A stretch of DNA of 5,712 nucleotides from a bacterium (GTDB taxonomy: Bacteria > Patescibacteriota > Minisyncoccia > Phycocordibacterales > GCA-002787175). Location of the stretch: assembly GCA_030689285.1 (NCBI GenBank), contig JAUYJM010000035.1, positions 1 to 5,712 of the forward strand, given 5' to 3'. Made by a program: the position numbers and the translations under genes. Of this stretch, positions 1 through 4,945 are shown piece after piece (the first letter of the stretch is position 1; every line of letters starts with the position of its first letter). The notes beneath the pieces are model-generated. The model ran no database searches, was not told where the DNA came from, and saw nothing but the letters and a program-made list of their open reading frames with translations.

Positions 1-360
1 GTTGACTTTGCCGGATACATGAATGATGTCTTTATCCTCAAAAGCGCGCACGACTTCGGCTATGGCATCCACTTCTCTGATATGGGTTAAAAACTTGTTG
101 CCGAGACCTTGTCCTTCCGAGGCGCCTTTCACAAGTCCCGCGATATCCACAAATTCCACCGCCGCCGGAACGGTTTTTGCCGAATTACTGAAATGGCTAA
201 GGCGAGTTAGTCGTTCATCCGGCACCTCTACAACTCCTACCGAAGGGTCTATGGTGCAAAAAGGATAATTTTCCGCCGGCACGCTCTTTTTTGTAAGCGC
301 GTTAAACAACGTGCTCTTACCGACATTCGGCAATCCCACAATTCCTATTTTAAGCGACAT
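1..360 (-). CDS. ychF: YchF/Ola1-type P-loop ATPase, N-terminal part (cut by left edge)
   Basis: The window holds the first 120 codons of a YchF (EngD/Ola1) protein, a ribosome-associated member of the Obg-like TRAFAC P-loop NTPases that prefers ATP to GTP. The family is usually about 360 residues, so two thirds lies off the left edge. Visible motifs are the Walker A/G1 loop GLPNVGKST at residues 9-17, the switch region FCTIDP at 34-39, and the G3 segment DIAGLVKGAS at 72-81, followed by the conserved GLGNKFL and HVSGKVN. The NxxE specificity motif and the TGS domain would lie outside the window. The ATG at 360 gives the canonical N-terminus. There is no Shine-Dalgarno; the leader carries only a TATACT-like -10 near 390-395 with a poor -35. 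The family assignment is very secure; the promoter is a guess. Confidence 0.97.
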   Translation of the reverse strand, partial: MSLKIGIVGLPNVGKSTLFNALTKKSVPAENYPFCTIDPSVGVVEVPDERLTRLSHFSNSAKTVPAAVEFVDIAGLVKGASEGQGLGNKFLTHIREVDAIAEVVRAFEDKDIIHVSGKVN

Positions 361-567
361 ATTTCTTATTGCAGTTTTTGCAAAACTTTAGTATAGACAG
401 GTTGGGTTTCTGCGCATTTCAATACGCCACCCGCCTGGCGTATTCACCCATTAGAAGTTCTTCGCGCTTTCCTTGCACCGACAGTCCCACAAAGGTGAAT
501 TTACTTCTAGCTTTTAACAGGAATTCATAATTCCTAAATTATAAATCGCCCCTTTTCTTGTCTGCCA
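361..567. other. Intergenic region between ychF start and oxidoreductase stop, with small inverted repeats
   Basis: No gene is visible in these 207 bases. They hold a perfect 9-bp inverted repeat with a 6-nt loop (arms 421-429 and 436-444), a 7-bp one with a 3-nt loop (519-525 and 529-535), and a 6-bp one in the ychF leader (373-378 and 382-387). None is followed by a T-run on either strand, so none looks like an intrinsic terminator. A TATAAT on the minus strand at 538-543 points toward ychF but lacks a recognisable -35. The oxidoreductase operon therefore has no obvious terminator before ychF, and read-through is possible. Confidence 0.6.
421..444. repeat. Perfect 9-bp inverted repeat (hairpin)
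   Basis: The arms aatacgcca and tggcgtatt are perfect complements separated by cccgcc. The hairpin is GC-rich toward its loop and sits between the oxidoreductase stop and the ychF promoter area. With no flanking T-run it is not an intrinsic terminator. It could be an operator, an mRNA 3'-end stabiliser, or chance. Confidence 0.55.
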
Positions 568-1146
568 TCACTTCCCCTTTTTACCCCACTTTGCAAGCCA
601 TTTTTTCATCCGCTCCTTTTTTGCTTCATTTTTAAACTTCATACCGGAAAGTTTTTTTATCTTCACCTTGAAACCGGCAAAACCCAAAAGACCTTTTTTT
701 ATTTCGTTTGTAAAATCGCCAAAAAGCACTCTTTCCAGAATGTAAGGCGAGTCCATAGTTACAAACACCCTCGCGGTCTTACCTTTCATAAGTTTCCACC
801 AGCCGATACCGTTTGGTCTAAACTTAAAAGCAAAACCTGGAAGCCAAGCCCTGTCAAAAAAGCCCTTGAGAAGGGCGGGCATAGCCACCCACCAAGTGGG
901 ATAAAAAAGTACAAAATGATCCGCCCATTTTATGTCTTCTTGCACCTTTTTCAAGTCAGGTTCGAGCTCCTGTATAACCTTGTAGCCATTATGAAGAATG
1001 GGGTCAAAGTCAAGCTCGCCTAAATTTACACGTCTTACCTCGTGTCCAGCGTCACGCGCGCCTTTCTCATAGGCGCTTGCAAAACGGGAGTTCCAAGACT
1101 CCGTATCGGGATGTCCAAGCAGTATAAAAATCTTTTTGGGACGCAT
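568..1146 (-). CDS. Flavodoxin-fold NAD(P)H oxidoreductase (Flavodoxin_2 / quinone reductase family)
   Basis: A 192-residue protein of the NQO1/MdaB/KefF-like superfamily, cytosolic flavoenzymes that usually pass two electrons from NAD(P)H to quinones or related acceptors. The N-terminus has beta strand KIFILLGHP and the flavin-phosphate loop GHPDTESWNSRF at residues 11-22. Residues 81-107 contain the family hallmark PTWW, MPALLKGFFDRA and then LPGFAF, which shapes the flavin and dimer interface. The length matches the family (about 180-200). The C-terminus is strongly basic and lysine-rich. The ATG at 1146 lies 2 nt after the TGA of the upstream 77-codon gene, so translation is probably coupled; no separate Shine-Dalgarno is seen. 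The substrate cannot be told from sequence. Family assignment is confident, the physiological role is not. Confidence 0.92.
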   Translation of the reverse strand: MRPKKIFILLGHPDTESWNSRFASAYEKGARDAGHEVRRVNLGELDFDPILHNGYKVIQELEPDLKKVQEDIKWADHFVLFYPTWWVAMPALLKGFFDRAWLPGFAFKFRPNGIGWWKLMKGKTARVFVTMDSPYILERVLFGDFTNEIKKGLLGFAGFKVKIKKLSGMKFKNEAKKERMKKWLAKWGKKGK

Positions 1147-1148
1147 AG

Positions 1149-1376
1149 TCAGTTTTTATATATTTTTTTAAACTCATCACTGTATTTAGCCATAATTTCC
1201 ATACTGGCTTCCTGTTTTGATTTACCTGCGTCTATTTTCTCTTTGGTCTCCGTGGCGATTTTCATAAAAAGCTCCGGGTTCTTGTCAACCATTTCAATAA
1301 TCCTGCCTCTATCCCCTTCAGGCAGGCCCTTAAGTTTTGACTTGAGCATCTGTTTTAGCAAAAACTTCTGAAACAT
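1149..1376 (-). CDS. Small helical hypothetical protein
   Basis: A 75-residue protein beginning MFQKFLLKQMLKSKLKGLPE, predicted by eye to be almost entirely alpha-helical, rich in Lys and Glu, with a DKNPELF turn in the middle and no membrane segment, cysteine pair or recognisable catalytic motif. I have the impression of similar short proteins in Parcubacteria-like genomes but know no function. The frame is open two codons further to a GTG at 1382. I chose ATG 1376 because a consensus TATAAT lies at 1383-1388, which would put +1 on or next to this ATG and leave the GTG upstream of the transcript. The stop is 2 nt before the oxidoreductase start, suggesting a two-gene operon. A partner or regulatory role with the flavoenzyme is only inference. 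Confidence 0.8.
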   Translation of the reverse strand: MFQKFLLKQMLKSKLKGLPEGDRGRIIEMVDKNPELFMKIATETKEKIDAGKSKQEASMEIMAKYSDEFKKIYKN

Positions 1377-1382
1377 TTTCAC

Positions 1383-1409
1383 ATTATATCAGAAGAATTA
1401 TTTTTTCAA
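1383..1409 (-). promoter_or_regulatory. Extended -10 promoter for the 75-residue gene, predicted leaderless
   Basis: On the minus strand a perfect TATAAT (1383-1388) is preceded by TGA, giving the extended -10 form TGnTATAAT, and a TTGAAA -35 (1404-1409) lies 15 bp upstream. The -10 ends 6 nt before the ATG at 1376, so a start site at the usual seventh base would coincide with the A of ATG and make a leaderless mRNA. The short spacer is compensated by the extended -10. Confidence 0.7.
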
Positions 1410-1412
1410 AGG

Positions 1413-1440
1413 TAGACAGGTTTAGTGACTGTGGTAATAT
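1413..1440 (+). promoter_or_regulatory. Candidate plus-strand extended -10 promoter
   Basis: TAGACA (1413-1418, five of six matches to the -35 consensus) is followed after 16 bp by TAATAT (1435-1440), preceded by TGG to make an extended -10. Predicted transcription starts near 1447, immediately at a GGAGGT. It is divergent from the promoter at 1383-1409, and the two are packed into under 60 bp. Confidence 0.45.
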
Positions 1441-1457
1441 GAATATGGAGGTACCAA

Positions 1458-1655
1458 ATGGAAACACAACAGAAATTCCGTATCCCGGTGGTTTTTGTAG
1501 AAGGGTTGCCTTCCACATCGAAAACTTTGTCTCTTACTACTCGGCGGCTCCAGAACCGAAGGATACTCGCTCGCCCCAGCCGCCTGCCAATAATTGTTCG
1601 GTTGTCTCGAAAAAGGGTGCTTTTCGTATCCGAACAAACCACCGAAACCACTTAA
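1458..1655 (+). CDS. Candidate small basic protein (65 aa) with strong ribosome binding site
   Basis: This 65-codon frame starts METQQKFRIPVVFVEG and is Arg/Lys-rich in the middle (TRRLQNRRILARPSR, then RLSRKR), ending in a Thr/Glu-rich tail. I recognise no family. Support comes from signals, not homology: GGAGGT at 1447-1452 lies five bases before the ATG, a plausible promoter precedes it, and an intrinsic terminator follows 6 bp after the stop. Its TAA overlaps the pgl stop by 2-3 bases on the other strand, so the genes converge. Against coding: the same DNA carries several long inverted repeats, other frames are also open across it, and no other gene here uses a Shine-Dalgarno. It may instead be a structured RNA with a fortuitous ORF, or an RNA carrying a small ORF. 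Confidence 0.4.
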   Translation: METQQKFRIPVVFVEGLPSTSKTLSLTTRRLQNRRILARPSRLPIIVRLSRKRVLFVSEQTTETT

Positions 1656-2482
1656 ACACGCCGCCTCGCTTTTTTCTTTTTTGATAAGGCGCGGCGGTTT
1701 TTTCTTTTGGCCTCCTTCAGAACTTCCTGTTTTTTGACGAATTTCCCGTCTGATGACAGTTTTGAAAAATCCACTGAAATATCCGTAAAAACTTGAACGC
1801 TTTGCATCTCATGCCAGATTCGAGCTGGTGTTTCAAACACAAATCCTTTCGGAGAAAACAGCCGCCCGAGAGCTCTTGCTTTTGCGGCGCCGGAAATTAC
1901 CGCCACAGCCCTGTCAACGGCTCTAAACAGCGGTATTGTAGCTGTAATCCTTTTCCTTTCTCTGGTTTTTTTACCCGCGTCGTAACCAACGAAAGCACAT
2001 TCAGTATTCTCAAAAACTTCCCAAAAAAATTTGGGATTTTCGGGGAAAGGAAATACTCCCGCTGTATGGCCGTCTACGCCCATGCCCAAAGTAGCGGCTA
2101 TAAACCCGTTTTTGTTTTTACCCCGCCAATCCAACACTTCGCTATGCATACGAGCCGCCACGTCTTCCATACTTTCCTTTTGAATCGGTCTGCTATCTAT
2201 TAATGCCACACCCAGCCTTTCCGCCTTCGTCCAAAAAAGCGAAGATGTGAGTTTGTCAAAGTTTCTTTCGGATGGTTTTTTTGAAAATCGCTCGTCAAGC
2301 ATCACTACGGTAAGAGCAGGCGAAAGGCAATTTTCCCGCACATGGTCCAATATGGAAAGAGCCGAACCGCCTGAAAGTAGCAGTAATACGGGTCTTTGCC
2401 CGGACACGGAAAGAAGGCGATTGAGTTCATCGGACGCTTTCTTAAAAAGTTCTTTTTTGTTTTCAATGTGAAGATTGAGCAT
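1652..2482 (-). CDS. pgl: 6-phosphogluconolactonase
   Basis: A 276-residue DevB/SOL-type 6-phosphogluconolactonase (glucosamine-6-phosphate isomerase fold), which hydrolyses 6-phospho-D-glucono-1,5-lactone to 6-phosphogluconate, the second step of the oxidative pentose phosphate pathway, in the cytosol. Motifs in order: LLLSGGSAL around residues 34-42 (phosphate loop), LDERF at 62-66 with SERNF at 71-75, and LGMGVDGHTAGVFP at 132-145 with the catalytic-site DGHT. The usual length is 230-250; the extra is a C-terminal tail of about 35 residues ending SKKKKARRRV, encoded across the antisense terminator. It starts 18 nt after the zwf stop, consistent with an operon. No Shine-Dalgarno precedes the ATG. 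Function is secure, and pairing with zwf supports it over a nagB-type isomerase. Confidence 0.93.
   Translation of the reverse strand: MLNLHIENKKELFKKASDELNRLLSVSGQRPVLLLLSGGSALSILDHVRENCLSPALTVVMLDERFSKKPSERNFDKLTSSLFWTKAERLGVALIDSRPIQKESMEDVAARMHSEVLDWRGKNKNGFIAATLGMGVDGHTAGVFPFPENPKFFWEVFENTECAFVGYDAGKKTRERKRITATIPLFRAVDRAVAVISGAAKARALGRLFSPKGFVFETPARIWHEMQSVQVFTDISVDFSKLSSDGKFVKKQEVLKEAKRKNRRALSKKKKARRRV
1661..1704 (+). terminator. Intrinsic terminator of the plus-strand unit, inside the pgl 3' end
   Basis: ccgcc (1661-1665) pairs with ggcgg (1693-1697), extended after one mismatch by cgc (1667-1669) with gcg (1690-1692 region), and is followed directly by six T (1698-1703) on the plus strand. 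The loop is large and T-rich. There is no T-run in the minus direction, so it terminates rightward transcription only. It is antisense to the codons for the basic tail of the pgl product. Confidence 0.55.
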
Positions 2483-2500
2483 TATAGTTACGCGCCTGAT

Positions 2501-3952
2501 TTATGGCTGTCTCCGGATTAGTTCCGGTTTACTTCCCTGCTTGTATCTCATAAGCGGCCGCGTTTGCCAATTTTCCAAAATGGACGTAATGAATTTCCAA
2601 GATGCTGAAGTCTCTCTTGTGCTCGTAAAAAGAGTTTGGTCGCCCCTGACGCAGTCATAGAGAACTTTTTCATAGGCATCGGGCAACTCATCCAAAACAG
2701 CGCGTTCCCTTACGTTTACATCTGGCGCACTGAAGTCGGACCTGTATGAAAAAGACAATTCTCGCATTTCAACGTCTTCAGCAAATCCGGGTTTTTTCGC
2801 CCAAAAAGCGATTTTTATACTGGATTTTGGTTGTATTTCAAAAGTCAAAACATTGCAAAAATCATCTTCTTTTTTACCTCCGAAAAGCGCGGGTTTAAAG
2901 TGTACTGAAATCTCCACCAACGATTCCGACAAAGCTTTGCCCGACTCAAGGAAAAACGGCACGTCTCTCCACCTGTGGTTGGAAAGCCTTGCCTCAATTT
3001 TAAAATAGGTCTCCGTTTGAGAATCTTTTGGAATTCCTGGCAAGTCTGAAAATCCCGCGTATTGAGCCCTTAAAACCCTTAAAGGCATATCTTTTTTAGA
3101 AATAGGTTGAAGTTTGGAAAGAACGGCGGCTCGTCTTGCTCTGATTGAATTTCCATCTGAAAGATTCGGCTTTTCCATAGCGACAAGAGCGAGCATCTGA
3201 AGGATATGATTTTGACCAACGTCTCTTAACGCCCCAAGCCCTTCATAGAACGCCGCACGGCCTTCTACCGAAGACTTTTCATAAAATTTGATGCGTACCG
3301 CCTCTATAAATTTTCTGTTCCAGATCGGCTGAAATATCGGATTTGAAAATCTAAATACCAGTATGTTCTGCATCATTTCCTTTGCTAAATAGTGGTCAAT
3401 CCTGAAAATCTGCCTCTCTTGAAAAATCTTGCCGAGCATTTTGTCCAGTTTTTTCGCGGTTTGTAAATCCTTTCCAAATGGCTTTTCAACCAAAATTCTT
3501 GTCCAGCCGGTGTTGTCATCGCAAGAAAGTCCCAATTTTGAGCCGCCAAGATGCTGAAAAATCACCTCGTACTGACTTGGCGGCACGGCAAGGTAAAGCA
3601 GTTTGTTGCTGCACTGGCCGAATTTTCTGTCGATTTTTAGTAGATATCCCTCCAAACTTTGATAACTTTCTTGGTTATCAAAAAACCCTTGGTGGTAAGA
3701 GACGATGTCTAAAAACTTTTTCACGACATCCTTCTTGTAACCGCGCCCCGCGTATTCAATTGAATCTCTCAAGATTTTCAAAAAGTTCTCATCGGAAAGC
3801 TCACGCCTTGAGAAGCCGACCACGGCGCATTTTTTAGGCAATCTGTCTTTCGCAAACAAGTCCAGAAGCGATGGTATGAGCTTCCGTCTGGCCAAATCGC
3901 CGGTAATTCCAAATATCACAAAAATGGTGGGGATGTCTTCTTTTGCTTCCAT
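2501..3952 (-). CDS. zwf: Glucose-6-phosphate 1-dehydrogenase
   Basis: A 483-residue G6PD that oxidises glucose-6-phosphate to 6-phosphogluconolactone with reduction of NADP+ (or NAD+), the entry to the oxidative pentose phosphate pathway. Visible are the nucleotide-binding GITGDLA at 15-21 (family GxxGDLA), VEKPFG at 155-160, the active-site RIDHYLAKE at 184-192 with the substrate-binding His187, and GALRDVGQNHILQ at 240-252 with the second catalytic-dyad His249. The family signature DHYLGK reads DHYLAK here, a Gly-to-Ala change. Length fits the family (about 480-500). I start at ATG 3952 because the open frame beyond it, up to a GTG at 4009, translates the inserted repeat element (LPLQKGELGG and so on) and not conserved protein. 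No Shine-Dalgarno is present. pgl follows in the same operon. Confidence 0.96.
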   Translation of the reverse strand: MEAKEDIPTIFVIFGITGDLARRKLIPSLLDLFAKDRLPKKCAVVGFSRRELSDENFLKILRDSIEYAGRGYKKDVVKKFLDIVSYHQGFFDNQESYQSLEGYLLKIDRKFGQCSNKLLYLAVPPSQYEVIFQHLGGSKLGLSCDDNTGWTRILVEKPFGKDLQTAKKLDKMLGKIFQERQIFRIDHYLAKEMMQNILVFRFSNPIFQPIWNRKFIEAVRIKFYEKSSVEGRAAFYEGLGALRDVGQNHILQMLALVAMEKPNLSDGNSIRARRAAVLSKLQPISKKDMPLRVLRAQYAGFSDLPGIPKDSQTETYFKIEARLSNHRWRDVPFFLESGKALSESLVEISVHFKPALFGGKKEDDFCNVLTFEIQPKSSIKIAFWAKKPGFAEDVEMRELSFSYRSDFSAPDVNVRERAVLDELPDAYEKVLYDCVRGDQTLFTSTRETSASWKFITSILENWQTRPLMRYKQGSKPELIRRQP

Positions 3953-3956
3953 TTTA

Positions 3957-3985
3957 ATTTTAGGACTTACGCGTTTACCTCCCAA
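3957..3985 (-). promoter_or_regulatory. Possible zwf promoter formed at the end of the palindromic element
   Basis: On the minus strand TTGGGA (3980-3985, four of six matches to -35) is followed after 17 bp by TAAAAT (3957-3962, five of six to -10). The -10 begins with the TA at the element boundary and ends 4 nt before the zwf ATG, so a start close to the ATG would give a leaderless message. This is modest evidence; a promoter further upstream reading through the element is the alternative. Confidence 0.3.
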
Positions 3986-4108
3986 TTCTCCCTTTTGTAA
4001 AGGGAGCACTGCATTCTTATGCAGGAGGGATTTCTAAATCCTCCGTCACATAAGAATGTGCCACCTCCTTTAAGAAAGGAGGAATATGAGCCAAACGCGT
4101 AAGTCCTA
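3961..4108. mobile_element. Palindromic MITE-like element with 16-bp perfect terminal inverted repeats
   Basis: A 148-bp non-coding element starts with taggacttacgcgttt (3961-3976) and ends with its perfect reverse complement (4093-4108). The two 74-bp halves are imperfect reverse complements throughout, so the unit can extrude as one long cruciform. Local hairpins include ctcccttt/aaagggag (3988-3995, 3999-4006), cattcttatg/cataagaatg (4012-4021, 4049-4058) and cctccttt/aaaggagg (4064-4071, 4075-4082). The outermost bases are TA on both sides, which fits a TA target duplication as made by IS630/Tc1-mariner transposases, though TA could also belong to the repeat. No transposase is present, so it would be mobilised in trans. 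It sits 8 bp upstream of the zwf ATG. Confidence 0.8.
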
Positions 4109-4179
4109 TTATTACAACTTTAACGCAATGGTTCTTTATTGGGACAGACCCTCATAATACCAAAATTTCCCTGAAAAAG

Positions 4180-4211
4180 AAAAAACTCGCCGCATAAGTG
4201 GCGAGTTTTTT
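4180..4211. terminator. Strong bidirectional-capable terminator after rplU
   Basis: A perfect 12-bp inverted repeat has arms aaaaaactcgcc (4180-4191) and ggcgagtttttt (4200-4211) around an 8-nt loop. GC-rich stem plus A-tract on one side and T-tract on the other means it can end transcription from either direction. Its job here is to end rplU, whose TAG is 34 nt upstream, and so separate rplU from zwf. The 71 bp from here to the palindromic element hold no gene; TATTAT-like -10 motifs occur there without a good -35. Confidence 0.9.
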
Positions 4212-4245
4212 CTTTAGAACCTACACATCTTTAATAACACTTCCG

Positions 4246-4566
4246 CTACTTCAATGAATCAATCTTCACTTTAAAATGCGGCTGTCTGTGGCCTCGTTTT
4301 TTATTATACCTGCTTTTGGCCTTATATTTTACCACTGTTACTTTTTTACCTTTGCCTATTTCTTTTATAGTGCCGAGAACTTTGGCCTCTCCTATGTATG
4401 GAGTGCCAATAGTGGTGTCTGTACCGTTGTCTACCAAAAGGACCTTGTCAAAAGTAATAGAATCGCCCTCTTTATAGTCGCCCTTGATTTTTTCAATGAC
4501 AATAACATCTCCCACGGAGACCTGGTACTGCTTGCCACCTGTTTTTATTACGGCGAACTCTGACAT
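4246..4566 (-). CDS. rplU: 50S ribosomal protein L21
   Basis: A 106-residue bacterial L21 (E. coli about 103), a 23S rRNA-binding protein of the large subunit. The N-terminal MSEFAVIKTGGKQYQVSVGD is the classic beta-barrel start, and the C-terminal KAKSRYNKKRGHRQPHFKV matches the L21 signature around GHRQ, with Phe where Thr/Ser is usual. The ATG at 4566 has no Shine-Dalgarno, and a likely -10 sits only about 10 nt upstream, so the message may be nearly leaderless. In many bacteria rpmA (L27) follows rplU directly; here a strong terminator follows and rpmA is not in the window. Upstream lies an unassigned structured RNA ending in its own terminator, so rplU probably has its own promoter. Confidence 0.98.
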   Translation of the reverse strand: MSEFAVIKTGGKQYQVSVGDVIVIEKIKGDYKEGDSITFDKVLLVDNGTDTTIGTPYIGEAKVLGTIKEIGKGKKVTVVKYKAKSRYNKKRGHRQPHFKVKIDSLK

Positions 4567-4575
4567 AGTTGCTTT

Positions 4576-4603
4576 ATTTTACATAGTTTTTAATAAAATG
4601 CAA
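4576..4603 (-). promoter_or_regulatory. Candidate rplU promoter
   Basis: Minus-strand TTGCAT (4598-4603) and TAAAAT (4576-4581) are separated by 16 bp and lie between the upstream terminator and rplU. A start seven bases past the -10 falls near 4569, leaving a 5' leader of about three bases before the ATG. The AT-rich setting makes chance matches common. Confidence 0.45.
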
Positions 4604-4617
4604 GAAAAAAAAGCAAG

Positions 4618-4648
4618 AAAAAGGCCCCGCTCACAAACAAGCGGGGCC
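4618..4648 (-). terminator. Intrinsic terminator T2 of the structured RNA
   Basis: On the minus strand ggccccgc and gcggggcc (4641-4648 and 4623-4630) form a perfect 8-bp GC stem around a 10-nt loop, followed by five T and further T-rich sequence. There is no T-run on the plus strand side, so it works leftward, before rplU. Confidence 0.85.
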
Positions 4649-4761
4649 CTAAGTGAACAGGGGGATGCGGCCAGAACTCGAGAGTCCTCCTCCTTGGTGG
4701 CTTTTCAGCCGCAAGACCCTATCTACTGTAAGATTACCATTTGCGGAAAATTAAACAAGCC

Positions 4762-4798
4762 AAAAAAATCCCGAGCCGTAAACCAGTACGACTCGGGA
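4762..4798 (-). terminator. Intrinsic terminator T1, internal to the structured RNA
   Basis: On the minus strand tcccgag and ctcggga (4792-4798, 4769-4775) pair perfectly, continue after one mismatch with cgta/tacg around a 6-nt loop, and are followed by seven T (4762-4768). It would end a 178-nt RNA, so either the RNA is short with T2 serving as backup, or T1 is a partial, possibly regulated, stop. Confidence 0.8.
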
Positions 4799-4945
4799 CC
4801 CCAAACAGCAAACCCCCTGCCTGAGGTTCACTGAAATCGTTTAGAATCACCCCTTCCCCGTAAACGCCCGACAAAGGGGAAGGGGCGATCGATGCACTAT
4901 TCACCCTTTATCATGAAAATTCCAATTCTCATGAACCTTTGTAAG

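Larger units (their letters stand above)
1447..1704 (+). ncRNA. Candidate structured transcript (alternative or additional reading of the 65-aa ORF region)
   Basis: The interval from the predicted start site to the T-run can fold into successive hairpins: gaagg/ccttc with loop gttg (1500-1504, 1509-1513); ggcggct/agccgcc (1543-1549, 1578-1584); and a two-part stem gttcgg/ccgaac (1596-1601, 1630-1635) enclosing cgaaaa/ttttcg (1608-1613, 1621-1626). A terminator hairpin follows. This is more perfect pairing than expected for a short coding region. I looked for tmRNA, RNase P, SRP and tRNA signature sequences on both strands and found none. Coding and RNA readings are not exclusive. Confidence 0.35.
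4618..4939 (-). ncRNA. Unassigned structured RNA between rmuC and rplU
   Basis: The transcript predicted from the promoter at 4946-4972 is about 320 nt to terminator T2, or about 180 nt if it stops at T1. In transcript order it can form a 10-bp ccccttcccc/ggggaagggg hairpin (4876-4885, 4850-4859), a long-range stem joining 4813-4831 with 4653-4664 (12 bp with a 7-nt bulge), the T1 hairpin, a two-part stem ggctt/aagcc plus ccgcaa/ttgcgg (4757-4761 with 4699-4703; 4741-4746 with 4709-4714), and a 6-bp hairpin at 4673-4688. The minus strand carries no convincing ORF. I checked by eye for tmRNA (T-arm, tag ORF), RNase P, SRP, 6S and common riboswitch cores; none fits, though the 5' part has a loose tmRNA-like ggggtgattct. 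It may be a divergent housekeeping RNA, a regulatory leader, or a new class. Confidence 0.6.

Noticed and set aside
443..509. ttcacc/ggtgaa and tagaagt/acttcta pairs in the ychF gap
   Set aside because: The arms are in crossed order, so they would form a pseudoknot and not a nested stem; most likely chance.
1377..1382. GTG start for the small helical protein
   Set aside because: It lies between the -10 box and the likely transcription start, so it would not be in the mRNA; ATG 1376 is preferred.
394..1422. Ten-base direct repeat tagacaggtt at 394-403 and 1413-1422
   Set aside because: Ten bases twice in 5.7 kb is little evidence; only the second copy has a -10 at proper spacing.
1406..1651. 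Minus-strand ORFs of 71 and 81 codons between pgl and the small gene
   Set aside because: Compositions look like random translation, with no ribosome binding site, promoter or family; they arise opposite the plus-strand candidate.
1439..1684. Overlapping 81-codon plus-strand frame starting at 1439
   Set aside because: Its ATG overlaps the predicted -10 and lies before the predicted start site; the GGAGGT is placed for the ATG at 1458.
3953..4009. Longer zwf beginning at GTG 4009
   Set aside because: The extra 19 codons translate the palindromic element, not G6PD; the family N-terminus fits ATG 3952.
4618..4860. tmRNA (ssrA) for the structured RNA, suggested by ggggtgattct near its 5' part
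   Set aside because: No T-arm with the GTTCRANYC-type loop, no acceptor CCCC plus CCA end in the right place, and no tag ORF ending in small hydrophobic residues and a stop. The match is a few bases only.
4618..4939. RNase P RNA, SRP RNA or 6S RNA
   Set aside because: The GAGGAAAGTCC and ACAGAA cores of RNase P and the GGAAG/AGCA loop of SRP RNA are absent on both strands. A 6S-like rod with one central bubble is not clearly formed, though 6S is hard to exclude by eye.
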